64,000 nt of DNA from Calidifontibacillus oryziterrae (GCF_000331575.1 NZ_ANOK01000004.1:207649-271648), one strand, 5' to 3'; numbered from the stretch's first letter, positions 26,859 to 36,084 are shown. Numbers and translations: made by a program. Notes: a model not told the origin generated them from the letters alone.

Positions 26859-27788
26859 TTACTTTTGTTGTTCGGTTGATTCAGCTGAATCTTGCGCTTC
26901 ATCAGGAGCTGCTTGCTCACTGCTGTCATTAATGAAGTCAAAGATACCTTGTAGGTCCTCATCATTAACTTTAATATTTGCTTCCTTTAAATCATTCTTA
27001 ACTTTTTCTTGAATGGTTGTTGGATCTTTTTCAACTTTTTCTTGAATTATTTCTTGTCGTATTTCTTCCTTTTTCTCTTCATATGGCTCTAAGTCTTTTC
27101 GATCTGTTAGCTTAATTATGTGATAACCAAACTCAGATTTTACAAGGTCACTAATTCCACCTACTTCTAACGCATAAGCGGCTTCCTCAAAAGGTTTAGT
27201 CATCATACCAGGGCCAAAATAACCGAGGTCACCACCATTAACTGCAGAAGCTGTATCTTCAGAATTTTCTGTAGCAAGTGCTGCAAAGTCTTCACCTGCT
27301 TGTACCTTTGCTAGAATCTCTTTCGCTTTATTCTCATCTTTAATTAAAATATGACTTGCTTTTATTTCTGGTTTCATTTCTTCGTAACGTTTTTTCATTT
27401 CTTCTTCAGGAATTTCTATATAGGAGGCTAACGCTTTATCTTGAACTACTTGCATTCGAAGGGTATCTTTATATGCCGCTTCATCCTTGACTCCAGTCAT
27501 AGAAAGGTATACTTCAAATTGGTCCCCATATTGTTCCTTAACTTTAGCAAGCTCCGCATCAATATCTTCTTCGGTAACACCATATTTAGTGGACAATACT
27601 TTCGTTAGAACCATTTCATAAAGGACCATATCTCCATATTGATTTTTTAGTTTTTCGTATAATTCATTTTCTGTAATGTTACCGGCATTAGTTTCGACAA
27701 CCACTTCTGACTCTGAATTATTACCATTACATGCTGCTAGTCCGAAAATCAATGTAGCAGCTGTTATTGAAAGAACCCATTTTTTCAT
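26859..27788 (-). CDS. prsA: Foldase lipoprotein PrsA
   Basis: 309 aa. A signal peptide with lipobox LAAC (Cys at ~20) anchors it to the outer membrane face. The parvulin peptidyl-prolyl isomerase domain covers ~135-230 (SHILIKDENKAKEIL, NGGDLGYFGPGMM, GYHIIKL), flanked by helical chaperone regions. PrsA folds secreted proteins after translocation. The ATG at 27788 gives the signal peptide; the longer frame adds an implausible extension. GGAG lies 11 nt upstream. In B. subtilis Hpr represses prsA-linked exoprotease output. Confidence 0.95.
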   Translation of the reverse strand: MKKWVLSITAATLIFGLAACNGNNSESEVVVETNAGNITENELYEKLKNQYGDMVLYEMVLTKVLSTKYGVTEEDIDAELAKVKEQYGDQFEVYLSMTGVKDEAAYKDTLRMQVVQDKALASYIEIPEEEMKKRYEEMKPEIKASHILIKDENKAKEILAKVQAGEDFAALATENSEDTASAVNGGDLGYFGPGMMTKPFEEAAYALEVGGISDLVKSEFGYHIIKLTDRKDLEPYEEKKEEIRQEIIQEKVEKDPTTIQEKVKNDLKEANIKVNDEDLQGIFDFINDSSEQAAPDEAQDSAESTEQQK

Positions 27789-27924
27789 TGTTATGACAAC
27801 TCCTAAATAATTATTGTCTGTCTCTTTTCTTGAAAAAGAAGATGATCTAATTGGACACAAAAGATACTATAACACATTTTGAGATAAGATAAAAATATTT
27901 CCTTTTGAAATACTTAAATAAATC

Positions 27925-27953
27925 AAAAAAGCTCCCATGCGCGGAAGCCCTTC
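27925..27953 (-). terminator. Terminator of the 59-aa membrane protein gene
   Basis: On the minus strand AAGGGCTTCC-GCGCAT-GGGAGCTTTT pairs with a few G.U pairs and continues into TTTTTT. Confidence 0.6.
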
Positions 27954-27955
27954 AA

Positions 27956-28135
27956 TTAAGCAAATAGGATCTCGACATAAGTCGAAATTAATAAAATTGT
28001 AATAAGTATATTTATCGTACGAAAAACCTGAGGCTGGCGGTCATCAGGAATCTCTTTCTGCGAACATAAAGAGCTGGTCATCGAATTAATTTTATATAAA
28101 TAAAAAATTGCAAATACAATGAGAAGTACTACCAA
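27956..28135 (-). CDS. Two-helix membrane mini-protein, 59 aa
   Basis: Minus-strand TTG start (28133-28135) with AAAGGGGGAA 8 nt upstream. Residues 2-15 and ~40-58 form two membrane helices joined by a polar loop (SLCSQKEIPDDRQPQ). It has its own promoter and terminator, which support a real gene. Family not recognised; it lies between prsA and the DUF3267-like gene. Confidence 0.65.
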   Translation of the reverse strand: MVVLLIVFAIFYLYKINSMTSSLCSQKEIPDDRQPQVFRTINILITILLISTYVEILFA

Positions 28136-28195
28136 ATTGAGATTCCCCCTTTACAATGTAATAATAGTTTTTATTATTTTTGTATTTATTATATG

Positions 28196-28224
28196 ATATT
28201 ACCATTACTAAACATGAATGTAAA
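28196..28224 (-). promoter_or_regulatory. Promoter of the 59-aa membrane protein gene
   Basis: On the minus strand, TTTACA (28219-28224), a 17-bp spacer and TAATAT (28196-28201), about 60 bp ahead of the TTG start. Confidence 0.6.
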
Positions 28225-28298
28225 AAGATAGTAATTGGAAAGGTAAGGAAAAAGGTTGCCACTAGTTGTCTTAAAACGTAGCCAGACATTTAAAATGG

Positions 28299-28838
28299 TC
28301 AACCTTTAATTAATATATCAAATGATTGATTGTAATGATCAATGTAACATTTCTTAGGTGCACGAATTAGAACAGTTAAATAAATAAAGTCAACGACTGA
28401 TAAGCCGATATTTACCGCAGTAGTCATGGTAAAATAATGCATATAGCTCGGATAAATAAGAGCGCAAATAATCAGCGGTATTGTAATAAAAAATGTTGGT
28501 GCTAAAATTGATAGAATTTTTAACGATTTAGGAATTGAGTCAATATATTTTATCGTGAAATATAAAACTACGTATGGGTTTCTGATAATTTGTATTTTCG
28601 CTTTTTTAAATGTTAGCCAAGCAGGGATTGCATAGCTAACATTGTGCAGCGGGGTCACAATGAATAAGCTAATAATAAATAAAAATATTCGGTCATCGTT
28701 CAATGGGATTGAATCGTTTATAATACTTAGTGAAAGGTACATAATAATAAAGGAAGCTAAAGCTACTAGAAATGAAAAAATAGCAATCCGGCGATCTCCT
28801 AAATCGCGAGATAGATTGATGGTTTTCCAACAATTCAT
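28299..28838 (-). CDS. DUF3267-like integral membrane protein
   Basis: 179 aa from the ATG at 28838 (GAGGTG 7 nt upstream). The N-terminus MNCWKTINLSRDLGDRR and the PLHNVSYAIPAW segment resemble DUF3267 proteins, which usually read P.HK..H..P at that point; the second His is absent here. About four or five membrane helices. The putative metalloprotease-like function of the family is not supported by the residues seen. Confidence 0.65.
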   Translation of the reverse strand: MNCWKTINLSRDLGDRRIAIFSFLVALASFIIMYLSLSIINDSIPLNDDRIFLFIISLFIVTPLHNVSYAIPAWLTFKKAKIQIIRNPYVVLYFTIKYIDSIPKSLKILSILAPTFFITIPLIICALIYPSYMHYFTMTTAVNIGLSVVDFIYLTVLIRAPKKCYIDHYNQSFDILIKG

Positions 28839-28968
28839 TAAATAACACCTCATAAGATATCAAAGACCTGGGTCGTGTTTAAGTTACTTTCATACCATAT
28901 TATTTTTTATGTGAAAAATCAATAGAAATAATGAAATTTAACATTTAAACGTGGGGAAGAGCGATAAA

Positions 28969-29307
28969 ATGGAAGATTTATTGTGCCGTATAAAAAAAAT
29001 AGAATATCACCAAAGGCTACTGTTAAAAATGATTGAAAATCAAAACTACCCGGTCTATGAGTTATTTGTTAAAAAAGATCTTTCAGAGGTGGATGCAGCT
29101 GAACTTTTTAGTCTGTGTGATGAGCTCACTCTAAAACTTGAAACACAAAAAGAGGAGGGTTTTGTTTATTTCACACCGCTCCTCACTGAGTTTATTCGAT
29201 TGCTTAATCCAAAGTTAGAACCAAAAGAAACAATAAATGCATTTTTAAAGCAAAATCTATATCGGTCGTTGATGGAAGAACTTGAGAAGTCATTTGATTG
29301 CCAATAA
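28969..29307 (+). CDS. yhaI: DUF1878 protein YhaI
   Basis: 112 aa (YhaI 113). MEDLLCRIKKIEYHQRLLLK and NYPVYELFVKKDLSE match the family. ATG at 28969 with GGGGAAGAG upstream. It converges on hpr with a 1-bp gap. Function unknown. Confidence 0.85.
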   Translation: MEDLLCRIKKIEYHQRLLLKMIENQNYPVYELFVKKDLSEVDAAELFSLCDELTLKLETQKEEGFVYFTPLLTEFIRLLNPKLEPKETINAFLKQNLYRSLMEELEKSFDCQ

Positions 29308-29308
29308 G

Positions 29309-29926
29309 TTATGAACTAACTGGCTCTTTTATAATCTCTTCTATTGGCTGCTGTTGTACTTGAACTGGTTCCTTTTTTACTAAATGACCATTCTCTTCAG
29401 TGAATTCCGCATTAATGTTATCAAATGATCGTTCAAAGATCTGCATGAAATCATCACCATAGATGTTGCGGACTATACAACTAAACTCCACCATTTCAGG
29501 AAACTTCCCGTAAAGTTCTCGAAGTGGGCTAGCAGCTTTGTAAGCTGCATTTCCTTCAGGATCATAGTGTTCCATTGTACGTAATAAAATTTTTTCTCCT
29601 GCATCTGTTAGTTCAACGTACGTATTTCTTTTATCATCTTCCTTCTTTGAGAATGTTAACAATCCTCTTTCCTCTAATTTTTTTGAAAAATTAAAGGCAG
29701 TTGATACATGCATGACCCCAAATTTTGCAATTTCAGAGATCGATGCCCCCTTAAGATGATAAGCGATCCAAAGAATGTGATGCTCATTGATATTAAGATC
29801 AAATGGCTTAATCCAATTTTGCCAATCTTTTTCGATCGACTTCCATAACGCCTTACTAAGCTGCCCAACTTTCTGACTGAAAAGGATAGCTTCCTTTAAA
29901 GAATAAGAACGTTCATCCGTGTTCAT
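29309..29926 (-). CDS. hpr: Transition-state regulator Hpr (ScoC)
   Basis: 205 aa MarR-type repressor. The winged-helix region (~45-115) contains [20 protein letters not shown] and [16 protein letters not shown]. An Hpr-specific C-terminal extension follows, ending in a low-complexity Q/E tail ([18 protein letters not shown]). ScoC represses extracellular protease and sporulation genes in B. subtilis. GTGAGGAAAA lies just before the ATG. Confidence 0.94.
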   Translation of the reverse strand: MNTDERSYSLKEAILFSQKVGQLSKALWKSIEKDWQNWIKPFDLNINEHHILWIAYHLKGASISEIAKFGVMHVSTAFNFSKKLEERGLLTFSKKEDDKRNTYVELTDAGEKILLRTMEHYDPEGNAAYKAASPLRELYGKFPEMVEFSCIVRNIYGDDFMQIFERSFDNINAEFTEENGHLVKKEPVQVQQQPIEEIIKEPVSS

Positions 29927-30082
29927 TTTTCCTCACCCGCTTTTTTAAAAAATGATTATATTAGAAATCTAATTTTATTATTCTTCTATTATGCCAATAA
30001 TTGTTCAAAAGATAAAGAGTATTTTTTGCCTAAATTCAGAAAATTATTAAATTTTTAATAAACTTTTGGTTAAATAATAAAA

Positions 30083-30103
30083 CAGGACCTTAATTTGGCC
30101 CTG
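30083..30103 (-). terminator. Terminator overlapping the yhaH stop
   Basis: On the minus strand CAGGGCC-AAATTAA-GGTCCTG is followed by TTTTATTATT. The stem overlaps the last codons of yhaH. Confidence 0.8.
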
Positions 30104-30464
30104 CTTCTCTCTTTTTTGTTAATATTTCTAATTCTTTAATTGATTCTTCAATATTTTTTAGCTCGTCCACTATCCGTGTCTGATTTGGTTCAATGTCATC
30201 CTTCCAAGCTTGGACAGAGGTTTTAACATCTTTGGAAAAATCTTTTAGTATAGTAATACTTTCCATTGAAGCATTATTAATTTGATTTTTTAATTTAATC
30301 GACTCACTTTTTAGGTTGTCGATCGCTTCAATAACTTTTGTGCTGTTTTGCTTAACTATTTGCCTTATCTCGTTACCGTTTTTTGGTGTAGTTAGCATGA
30401 CAGTAGCAGCTCCAGCAATTGTGCCAACGAATAAACCTAGGAATAGTGATTTGCCTCTTGCCAT
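30090..30464 (-). CDS. yhaH: YtxH-domain protein YhaH
   Basis: 124 aa. A glycine-rich N-terminal helix (SLFLGLFVGTIAGAATVMLT) is the YtxH signature, followed by TPKNGNEIR and a long coiled coil. The family is stress-linked, with unknown biochemistry. The ATG at 30464 has AGGAG 9 nt upstream. Confidence 0.88.
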   Translation of the reverse strand: MARGKSLFLGLFVGTIAGAATVMLTTPKNGNEIRQIVKQNSTKVIEAIDNLKSESIKLKNQINNASMESITILKDFSKDVKTSVQAWKDDIEPNQTRIVDELKNIEESIKELEILTKKREAGPN

Positions 30465-30535
30465 ATGTATCAACTCCTAAATAGGATACTACTAATATTA
30501 TAAAGAAAAATAATTATCATGTAAAAAATATGTTT

Positions 30536-30584
30536 AAAAAAATAGTGGCTGTCCCATAGGTTTGAGACAGCCGTTTGCACTATT
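30536..30584 (-). terminator. Terminator of trpP
   Basis: On the minus strand, AATAGTG...GGCTGTC pairs with GACAGCC-ACTATT (two stacked stems), running into TTTTTTT. Confidence 0.85.
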
Positions 30585-31110
30585 ATTGTTGAGGAATTGC
30601 AATCTTTGTTCGTTTCAAGATAGATTGAACGATTGGATAAACAATTATCATCGCAACAGTATTAAAGGCTGTTGCTGGTAATACTACGGCTGTGAAAAGT
30701 GCCATAAAGGATGCCCCGCCTGGTAATCCAAACAGTACTAGGGCAGCACCTAAAAATACTGAACCGCTTATAATTGTCCCAATTATTGTTAAGATACTTG
30801 CTGAGAAAACAGAATTATTAAACTTCTTAACAGCAAGGAAAAGTGCAAAAAATAAAAATGCAGTAATCGGTTTATCAATCATATTGGCAACTTGGCCGCC
30901 TGGGAAGCTTGTTGTTAAGGCAGATACAATACCGGTTGCTAATGCTAATACAAAAACATTCTTCTTTTCTGGGAATAAGACAATTCCAAGAAACATCATG
31001 ACTAGAAGCATATCCGGCTTCATCCCTAAAAAGATTGGTGGCATTACCGCATGGAGCACCGCTCCGATTCCGACTAACATTGCTAATGATACAAGTATTT
31101 TTGTGTTCAT
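30583..31110 (-). CDS. trpP: Tryptophan transporter TrpP
   Basis: 175 aa, five or six membrane helices, with GMKPDMLLVMMFLGIVLFPE and SFPGGQVANMIDKP typical of TrpP (YhaG). It imports tryptophan. In B. subtilis the TRAP protein represses trpP translation; the leader here carries (G/U)AG triplets over the ribosome binding site. Upstream of yhaH in the same orientation but separated by a terminator. Confidence 0.92.
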   Translation of the reverse strand: MNTKILVSLAMLVGIGAVLHAVMPPIFLGMKPDMLLVMMFLGIVLFPEKKNVFVLALATGIVSALTTSFPGGQVANMIDKPITAFLFFALFLAVKKFNNSVFSASILTIIGTIISGSVFLGAALVLFGLPGGASFMALFTAVVLPATAFNTVAMIIVYPIVQSILKRTKIAIPQQ

Positions 31111-31112
31111 TT

Positions 31113-31136
31113 CTCATCTCTCCTCTACTAATCTAG
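31113..31136 (-). promoter_or_regulatory. Candidate TRAP binding site over trpP ribosome binding site
   Basis: Minus-strand leader reads TAG-AT-TAG-TAG-AG-GAG-AGAT-GAG just before the ATG and includes the GAGGAG Shine-Dalgarno. Five (G/U)AG triplets in 24 nt fit the type of site TRAP uses on trpP, but spacing is irregular and fewer triplets are seen than the usual nine to eleven. Confidence 0.45.
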
Positions 31137-31247
31137 GCTTTTATTAACTTTTCAATAGTGTCCTTGCGACCTATTGCAAAAGTTAATTGTTATTGTAACA
31201 AATTATTTAATATTTTAAAAGAGTAATTATATTAATTTTGTAAAAAA

Positions 31248-32330
31248 TTAATTTTTTGCTTTAAACGAAATCATAAAATCACGTAATGCTTCGCATGTTT
31301 CTAGTGGAACGGCATTATAAATTGATGCACGGCATCCACCAATTGAACGGTGTCCACCTAGTCCGACAAAGCCTGCTTGTTTTGCCTCAGCTAAAAATGC
31401 TTTCGTCAAATCCTCATTTGGTAATGTGAACGTAACATTCATATTTGAACGGCTTCCTACTAATGCGTGGGCAGAGTAAAAACCATTGCTTTCATCGATT
31501 GTATTATATAATAGTGAAGCTTTTTGCTCATTCAATGCTTGGATTTTTGCAACTCCACCTTGCGATTTTACCCAATTTAGTACTAGTGATAACATATAAA
31601 TACCAAATGTAGGTGGAGTATTATACAATGAATTACTATCTACATGGGTACGATAGTCAAGCATTGTAGCAAGGTTTTCAGGAATTCGTGCGAGCAAGTC
31701 CTTTTTCAAGACAACAACGGTAACGCCTGATGGCCCAAGATTTTTTTGGGCACCTGCGTAAAATAATGAGAACTTTTCAACATCAAATTGACGGCTTAGT
31801 ATATCACTTGACATATCTGCAATTAAATCTACATTTTCAAATGATGGAAAGTCATGCCACTGTGTCCCGTATATTGTGTTATTTGATGTAATGTGTAAAT
31901 AAGCAGGATTGTTACTTAATTTAATTTCTTCGATGCTAGGGATAGAACGGTATTTTGATTCTTTTGTGCTGGCAGCGATATGAGTTTGTCCAACTTTTTT
32001 TGCTTCTTTAAGAGCTTTATCCGACCAAGAGCCAGTTAATACATAGTTGGCAACTTGATCATCCCCTAGAAAGTTCATTGGAACCATTGAAAACTGTAGG
32101 CTAGCGCCACCTTGCAAAAATAAAACATCATAATTATTAGGAATTGCTAATAGCTCTCTTAATAAAGCTTGCGCTTCCTCATGAACTGCATCATATTCTT
32201 TACTACGGTGACTAAGCTCCATAACGGACATGCCAGACCCTTTAAAATCAAGCAATTCTGCTTGGGCTGTTTGCAGAACTTCATAAGGCAATGCAGAAGG
32301 TCCTGCGTTAAAATTATAAGCGCGTTTCAT
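31248..32330 (-). CDS. serC: Phosphoserine aminotransferase
   Basis: 360 aa class V aminotransferase of serine biosynthesis (3-phosphohydroxypyruvate + glutamate). NFNAGPSALP, MELSHRS, the PLP lysine in YAGAQKNLGPSG (~195) and GGHRSIGGCRAS are all present. GAGGAGG precedes the ATG. In B. subtilis serC lies at the same place between trpP and hit. Confidence 0.96.
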   Translation of the reverse strand: MKRAYNFNAGPSALPYEVLQTAQAELLDFKGSGMSVMELSHRSKEYDAVHEEAQALLRELLAIPNNYDVLFLQGGASLQFSMVPMNFLGDDQVANYVLTGSWSDKALKEAKKVGQTHIAASTKESKYRSIPSIEEIKLSNNPAYLHITSNNTIYGTQWHDFPSFENVDLIADMSSDILSRQFDVEKFSLFYAGAQKNLGPSGVTVVVLKKDLLARIPENLATMLDYRTHVDSNSLYNTPPTFGIYMLSLVLNWVKSQGGVAKIQALNEQKASLLYNTIDESNGFYSAHALVGSRSNMNVTFTLPNEDLTKAFLAEAKQAGFVGLGGHRSIGGCRASIYNAVPLETCEALRDFMISFKAKN

Positions 32331-32427
32331 AATAATGATTTCCTCCTCAAAAATGTGTACTCATTATGAATACTATTATCCTATCACTTTTTGCTGAAAA
32401 GTGGCGAATATTTTTTTAATATTCAAC

Positions 32428-32853
32428 TTATTTTTCAAGTCCTGCTGCAATTGTATTTGCAATTGCTTGGAGATCTTCTTTTGTATACTCAGAATCATGT
32501 TTTTTCCAAACAGAACCAAAGCCATCACCTTTACCATAACGTGGAATGAGGTGAAGATGGAGATGAAAGACCTCTTGCCCTGCTTTTTCACCGGTATTGC
32601 TAACTAAATTAAGTCCTCCGAGCTTTAATTGGTCTTTCATTGCATTTGCTAATTTCGGAACAACTGCAAAAAGATGTTGAGCCATTTCTGAAGATAGGTC
32701 ATAAAGGTTCTCATTATGAGTTTTTGGAATTAACAATGTATGGCCCTTTGTAACTTGTGAAATATCTAAGAAGGCTAGTACATTTTCATCCTCATACACC
32801 TTTATTGAAGGTATTTCACCGTTCACTATTTTGCAAAAGATACAATCTGACAT
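32428..32853 (-). CDS. hit: HIT-family nucleotide-binding protein
   Basis: 141 aa. CIFCKIVNGEIPS at the N-terminus and the histidine triad HLHLHLIPR (~98-106). A cytoplasmic nucleotide hydrolase/transferase. The ATG at 32853 is preferred to the in-frame ATG 9 nt earlier, which would abut the GAGAGG site. Divergent from ecsAB as in B. subtilis. Confidence 0.93.
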   Translation of the reverse strand: MSDCIFCKIVNGEIPSIKVYEDENVLAFLDISQVTKGHTLLIPKTHNENLYDLSSEMAQHLFAVVPKLANAMKDQLKLGGLNLVSNTGEKAGQEVFHLHLHLIPRYGKGDGFGSVWKKHDSEYTKEDLQAIANTIAAGLEK

Positions 32854-32869
32854 AATCTTCATCCTCTCA

Positions 32870-33459
32870 AGAAAATTTTTCTAGCCTTTATTATACAGAA
32901 TTATCCTGAGCTTGAAAAACAAATGTGAAAACAAGGGCCAGTGATAATGAAAAGAGAAAGACAGAGTGCCCGCGAGGAACACCCTGTCTAACAAAGAGGA
33001 AGAGAGTCAGCCTATCGGTTGCGTCTAAAACTGTAAATTGTCTTTAACAGACACCCCATTTTCTAAGGAATAGTGTATACATCAGTTAAATACCGATCGT
33101 CAACACCCCATTTAAGAAAGTGGTTAAAAAGTTTTATGCAACGTTTAAAGCGGTTAGTTGTCTTTAACAGACACCTCATTTCGGTTAAAATGACGTTACT
33201 GAATCACCACTTAGATTGTTCATCGCCATCATCTCCCTTAATGATTAACTGCTAACCTTATTTCACTCTCCTCTTCTCTATTATGATTACCTGTTTAAAT
33301 GTTTCTATACGTCATTCAAAAGTGTCTTGTTTAAGAAAAATTTGTTAAAATGAAAAGTGCCACTCGTTGTACCATACAATATAAGATGTAAAATCAACGG
33401 TTGGGTTAGTTTAACTACATGGTTATTAATAATGTTTAATATAGTAGGGAGAAATTAAT
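32870..33459. repeat. Intergenic region with two identical 18-bp palindrome-bearing repeats 120 bp apart
   Basis: TTGTCTTTAACAGACACC occurs at 33039-33056 and again at 33159-33176, exactly 120 bp apart. Each contains the hairpin TGTCT-TTAAC-AGACA. A weaker relic (AACACCCCATTT) sits between them at 33102-33113. No convincing ORF is present. The region separates the diverging hit and ecsA genes, so these may be regulatory sites. Three degenerate units do not make a CRISPR array. Confidence 0.5.
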
Positions 33460-34197
33460 ATGACCAAACTACTTGAAATATCGAACGTAACAGGTGGATA
33501 CACAAAAAAGCCGGTTATTCAGGATGTATCACTTGAAGTGAATCGGAATGAAATAGTTGCATTAATCGGCTTAAATGGTGCCGGAAAAAGTACAACAATA
33601 AAGCACATTATTGGTTTAATGGAGCCTAGAAGTGGTTCAGTTAAGATTAATGGCTCTACATTTAAGCAAAATCCCGATGAATATCGGCGTCAGTTTACAT
33701 ATATTCCGGAAACACCAATCCTTTATGATGAACTAACTTTATACGAGCATCTGGAACTAACAGCTATGGCTTACGGAATTAATAAAGTGGATTTTGAAAA
33801 CAGATTGGAATCGTTACTAAAAGAATTTCGTATGGAAAAACGGTTAAAGTGGTTTCCAGTTCATTTTTCAAAAGGGATGCGTCAAAAGGTCATGATTATG
33901 TGTGCATTTTTGGTACGTCCAAATCTTTATATCGTAGATGAGCCTTTTGTTGGATTGGATCCTGTTGGAATACAGTCATTTCTCACGATGATGGAAAAGT
34001 CAAAGGAGAATGGGGCAGGGATTTTAATGTCAACACATATACTATCTACTGCGGAAAAATATTGTGATCGTTTTATTATTCTTCATGATGGTAAAATTAA
34101 AGCACATGGGACAATAGATGATTTGCGAGCAGAATTTGGGTTACCAGGGGCTTCTTTGGATGATTTATATATACAATTAACGAGGGAAGACTCATGA
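33460..34197 (+). CDS. ecsA: ABC transporter ATPase EcsA
   Basis: 245 aa. Walker A GLNGAGKST, a diverged signature HFSKGMRQK, Walker B LYIVDEPFVGLD and H-loop STHIL. Works with EcsB. In B. subtilis ecsA mutants have reduced secretion and competence and fail in site-2 protease (RasP) action. TAGGGAG lies before the ATG. Confidence 0.95.
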   Translation: MTKLLEISNVTGGYTKKPVIQDVSLEVNRNEIVALIGLNGAGKSTTIKHIIGLMEPRSGSVKINGSTFKQNPDEYRRQFTYIPETPILYDELTLYEHLELTAMAYGINKVDFENRLESLLKEFRMEKRLKWFPVHFSKGMRQKVMIMCAFLVRPNLYIVDEPFVGLDPVGIQSFLTMMEKSKENGAGILMSTHILSTAEKYCDRFIILHDGKIKAHGTIDDLRAEFGLPGASLDDLYIQLTREDS

Positions 34198-35417
34198 TTG
34201 ATGTAAATAAACTATGGAAAACAAGGTTTCAATTGTATGTAAAGGAAACTAGGCGATATTTAAAGCTGATTTTTAATGACCATTTCAAGTTTGTTTTAAT
34301 TTTTGCAATCGGCGGGGGGGCTTATTATTACCAAAGCTGGCTGAAAACAATGCCACAAACCTTTCCAATTGAAATAATACTTGCTTTAATTATCGGGTTT
34401 GTATTAACGGGGAGTTCAATTTTAACCTTTCTTAAGGAAGCTGATATAGTTTTTCTTTTGCCTATCGAAACACAATTAAAGTCCTATTTTAATCGTTCCC
34501 TAGCATTATCTTTTCTGTTTCATTTTTACATTCTTGTTTTTACAGTGGCCGCCCTCGGACCGTTGTATTTTCATAAGGAAGGAACATCTATATCGGAATA
34601 TTTAATCCTTATGTTAATTTTTGTCATTTTAAAAGGAATTAATATAATGGTTAGATGGTACATTCAATTTTTTCCTGATATGAAAACGGGTCGCTTTGAC
34701 AAGCTTATTCGCTTCACATTAAATGTTTCTCTTGTTTATTTACTAGTAAGCGGTGCTTCTTGGATTTTTCCTGCTGCAATTGGGACTTTATTTATTGCGT
34801 TATTAGTCTACTTTTTATTTGCGACCAAAGGAAAAGGTCTAAAATGGGAGTGTCTTATTGAGCTTGAAGCACAACGAATGATGACGTTCTATCGAATTGC
34901 AAATATGTTTACAGATGTTCCGAAATATAAAGAGCGTGTAAAAAAGAGACATTATCTTGATTGGATTGCAAATAGATTGCCCTTTGAGCAAAGTGCTACG
35001 TTTTCATACCTTTATTATCGGACATTTATTCGTTCAAGCGATTATTTTGGAATTTATGTTCGTTTATTAGTTATTGGTGCTATACTTCTATATTTCTTGC
35101 CTTTAGTTATTAGTAAACTGGCTGTGCTTATGCTATTTATTTATTTATCAGGCTTTCAGTTATTAACGTTAGCACGCCATCACTCTACGAAAATCTGGAT
35201 GGATCTATACCCGATTTCCGCAGAGATAAGGAGAAGCAATTTTTTGAAAATGCTATTTGAATTGTTAGTAGTAAAATGCTTCCTTCTCGCTTTCGTTATT
35301 TTAGTAACAGGTGATTTTCTTTTAGCATTTTTAGCAATTGGCATTGGACTTTTGTTTACATATTATTTTGTTTTCTCCTATGTTAAAAATAAATTAGCAA
35401 TTACTAAGGATGAATAA
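34194..35417 (+). CDS. ecsB: ABC transporter membrane subunit EcsB
   Basis: 407 aa. Long membrane protein with clusters of helices at ~25-75, ~95-145, ~165-205, ~285-325 and ~345-395. EADIVFLLPIE and the MRHHSTKIW-like region (LARHHSTKIWMDLYP) are typical of EcsB. The start overlaps the ecsA stop (ATGA), so the two are translationally coupled. Confidence 0.93.
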   Translation: MIDVNKLWKTRFQLYVKETRRYLKLIFNDHFKFVLIFAIGGGAYYYQSWLKTMPQTFPIEIILALIIGFVLTGSSILTFLKEADIVFLLPIETQLKSYFNRSLALSFLFHFYILVFTVAALGPLYFHKEGTSISEYLILMLIFVILKGINIMVRWYIQFFPDMKTGRFDKLIRFTLNVSLVYLLVSGASWIFPAAIGTLFIALLVYFLFATKGKGLKWECLIELEAQRMMTFYRIANMFTDVPKYKERVKKRHYLDWIANRLPFEQSATFSYLYYRTFIRSSDYFGIYVRLLVIGAILLYFLPLVISKLAVLMLFIYLSGFQLLTLARHHSTKIWMDLYPISAEIRRSNFLKMLFELLVVKCFLLAFVILVTGDFLLAFLAIGIGLLFTYYFVFSYVKNKLAITKDE

Positions 35418-35418
35418 A

Positions 35419-36084
35419 ATGGAACGATTTTTAGCTTTTCCTTTAGAAGATATACCTTTATTAATTATTGTCCTTGCGATTGCCTTTTCGGTTCATGAAT
35501 TTGCACATGCCTATGTAGCTTATCGATTTGGTGATCCAACAGCAAAAAATCAAGGACGGCTAACTTTATCGCCGTTAGCTCATTTGGACGTATTTGGTAC
35601 AATTATGATTTTTATTGCGGGTTTCGGATGGGCAAAGCCTGTTCCTGTTAACCGTTTTCATTTTAAAAACCCACGCTTAGCAGGAGTTTTAGTATCGTTA
35701 GCTGGACCTCTAAGTAATTTAGTCCTTGTAATTGTTGGTTTTTTAATCTGGTATGGAATGGTTGCCACTGGTGTAATGGGGCTAGTCCCGGAATCAATTG
35801 AAAATACGTTATATCAATTTTTTAATTTGTTTATTTTGCTGAATATTATATTATGTGTGTTTAATTTGTTACCATTTCCACCTCTTGATGGGTATCGGAT
35901 GATAGAGGATCTCACACCCCATAATATTAGAGCAAAATTAACTCAATATGAAAACTATGGTATTTTGCTATTTTTAATTTTGGTCATTACACCTTTGGAT
36001 CAATACACGATAACACCTATTTTTAATGTTGTCATTCCGTTTGTCTTTGAAGCATTTGACCAATTATTTTTACAAGTATTTTAA
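35419..36084 (+). CDS. M50 site-2 protease-like protein
   Basis: 221 aa. The zinc motif HEFAHA (HExxH) lies in the first membrane helix region, followed by NQGRLTLSPLAHLD; the third ligand motif NLLPFPPLDG is near residue 150. Multi-pass membrane metalloprotease of the YwhC/S2P-like subfamily without a PDZ domain. AAGG overlapping the ecsB end serves the ATG at 35419; another ATG three codons earlier overlaps ecsB. In B. subtilis this slot holds ecsC. Confidence 0.88.
   Translation: MERFLAFPLEDIPLLIIVLAIAFSVHEFAHAYVAYRFGDPTAKNQGRLTLSPLAHLDVFGTIMIFIAGFGWAKPVPVNRFHFKNPRLAGVLVSLAGPLSNLVLVIVGFLIWYGMVATGVMGLVPESIENTLYQFFNLFILLNIILCVFNLLPFPPLDGYRMIEDLTPHNIRAKLTQYENYGILLFLILVITPLDQYTITPIFNVVIPFVFEAFDQLFLQVF

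Noticed and set aside
33039..33176. CRISPR-like array
   Set aside because: Only two good repeats and one relic, uneven spacers, no cas genes.
33073..33255. 60-codon ORF between hit and ecsA
   Set aside because: No ribosome binding site and passes through the direct repeats.
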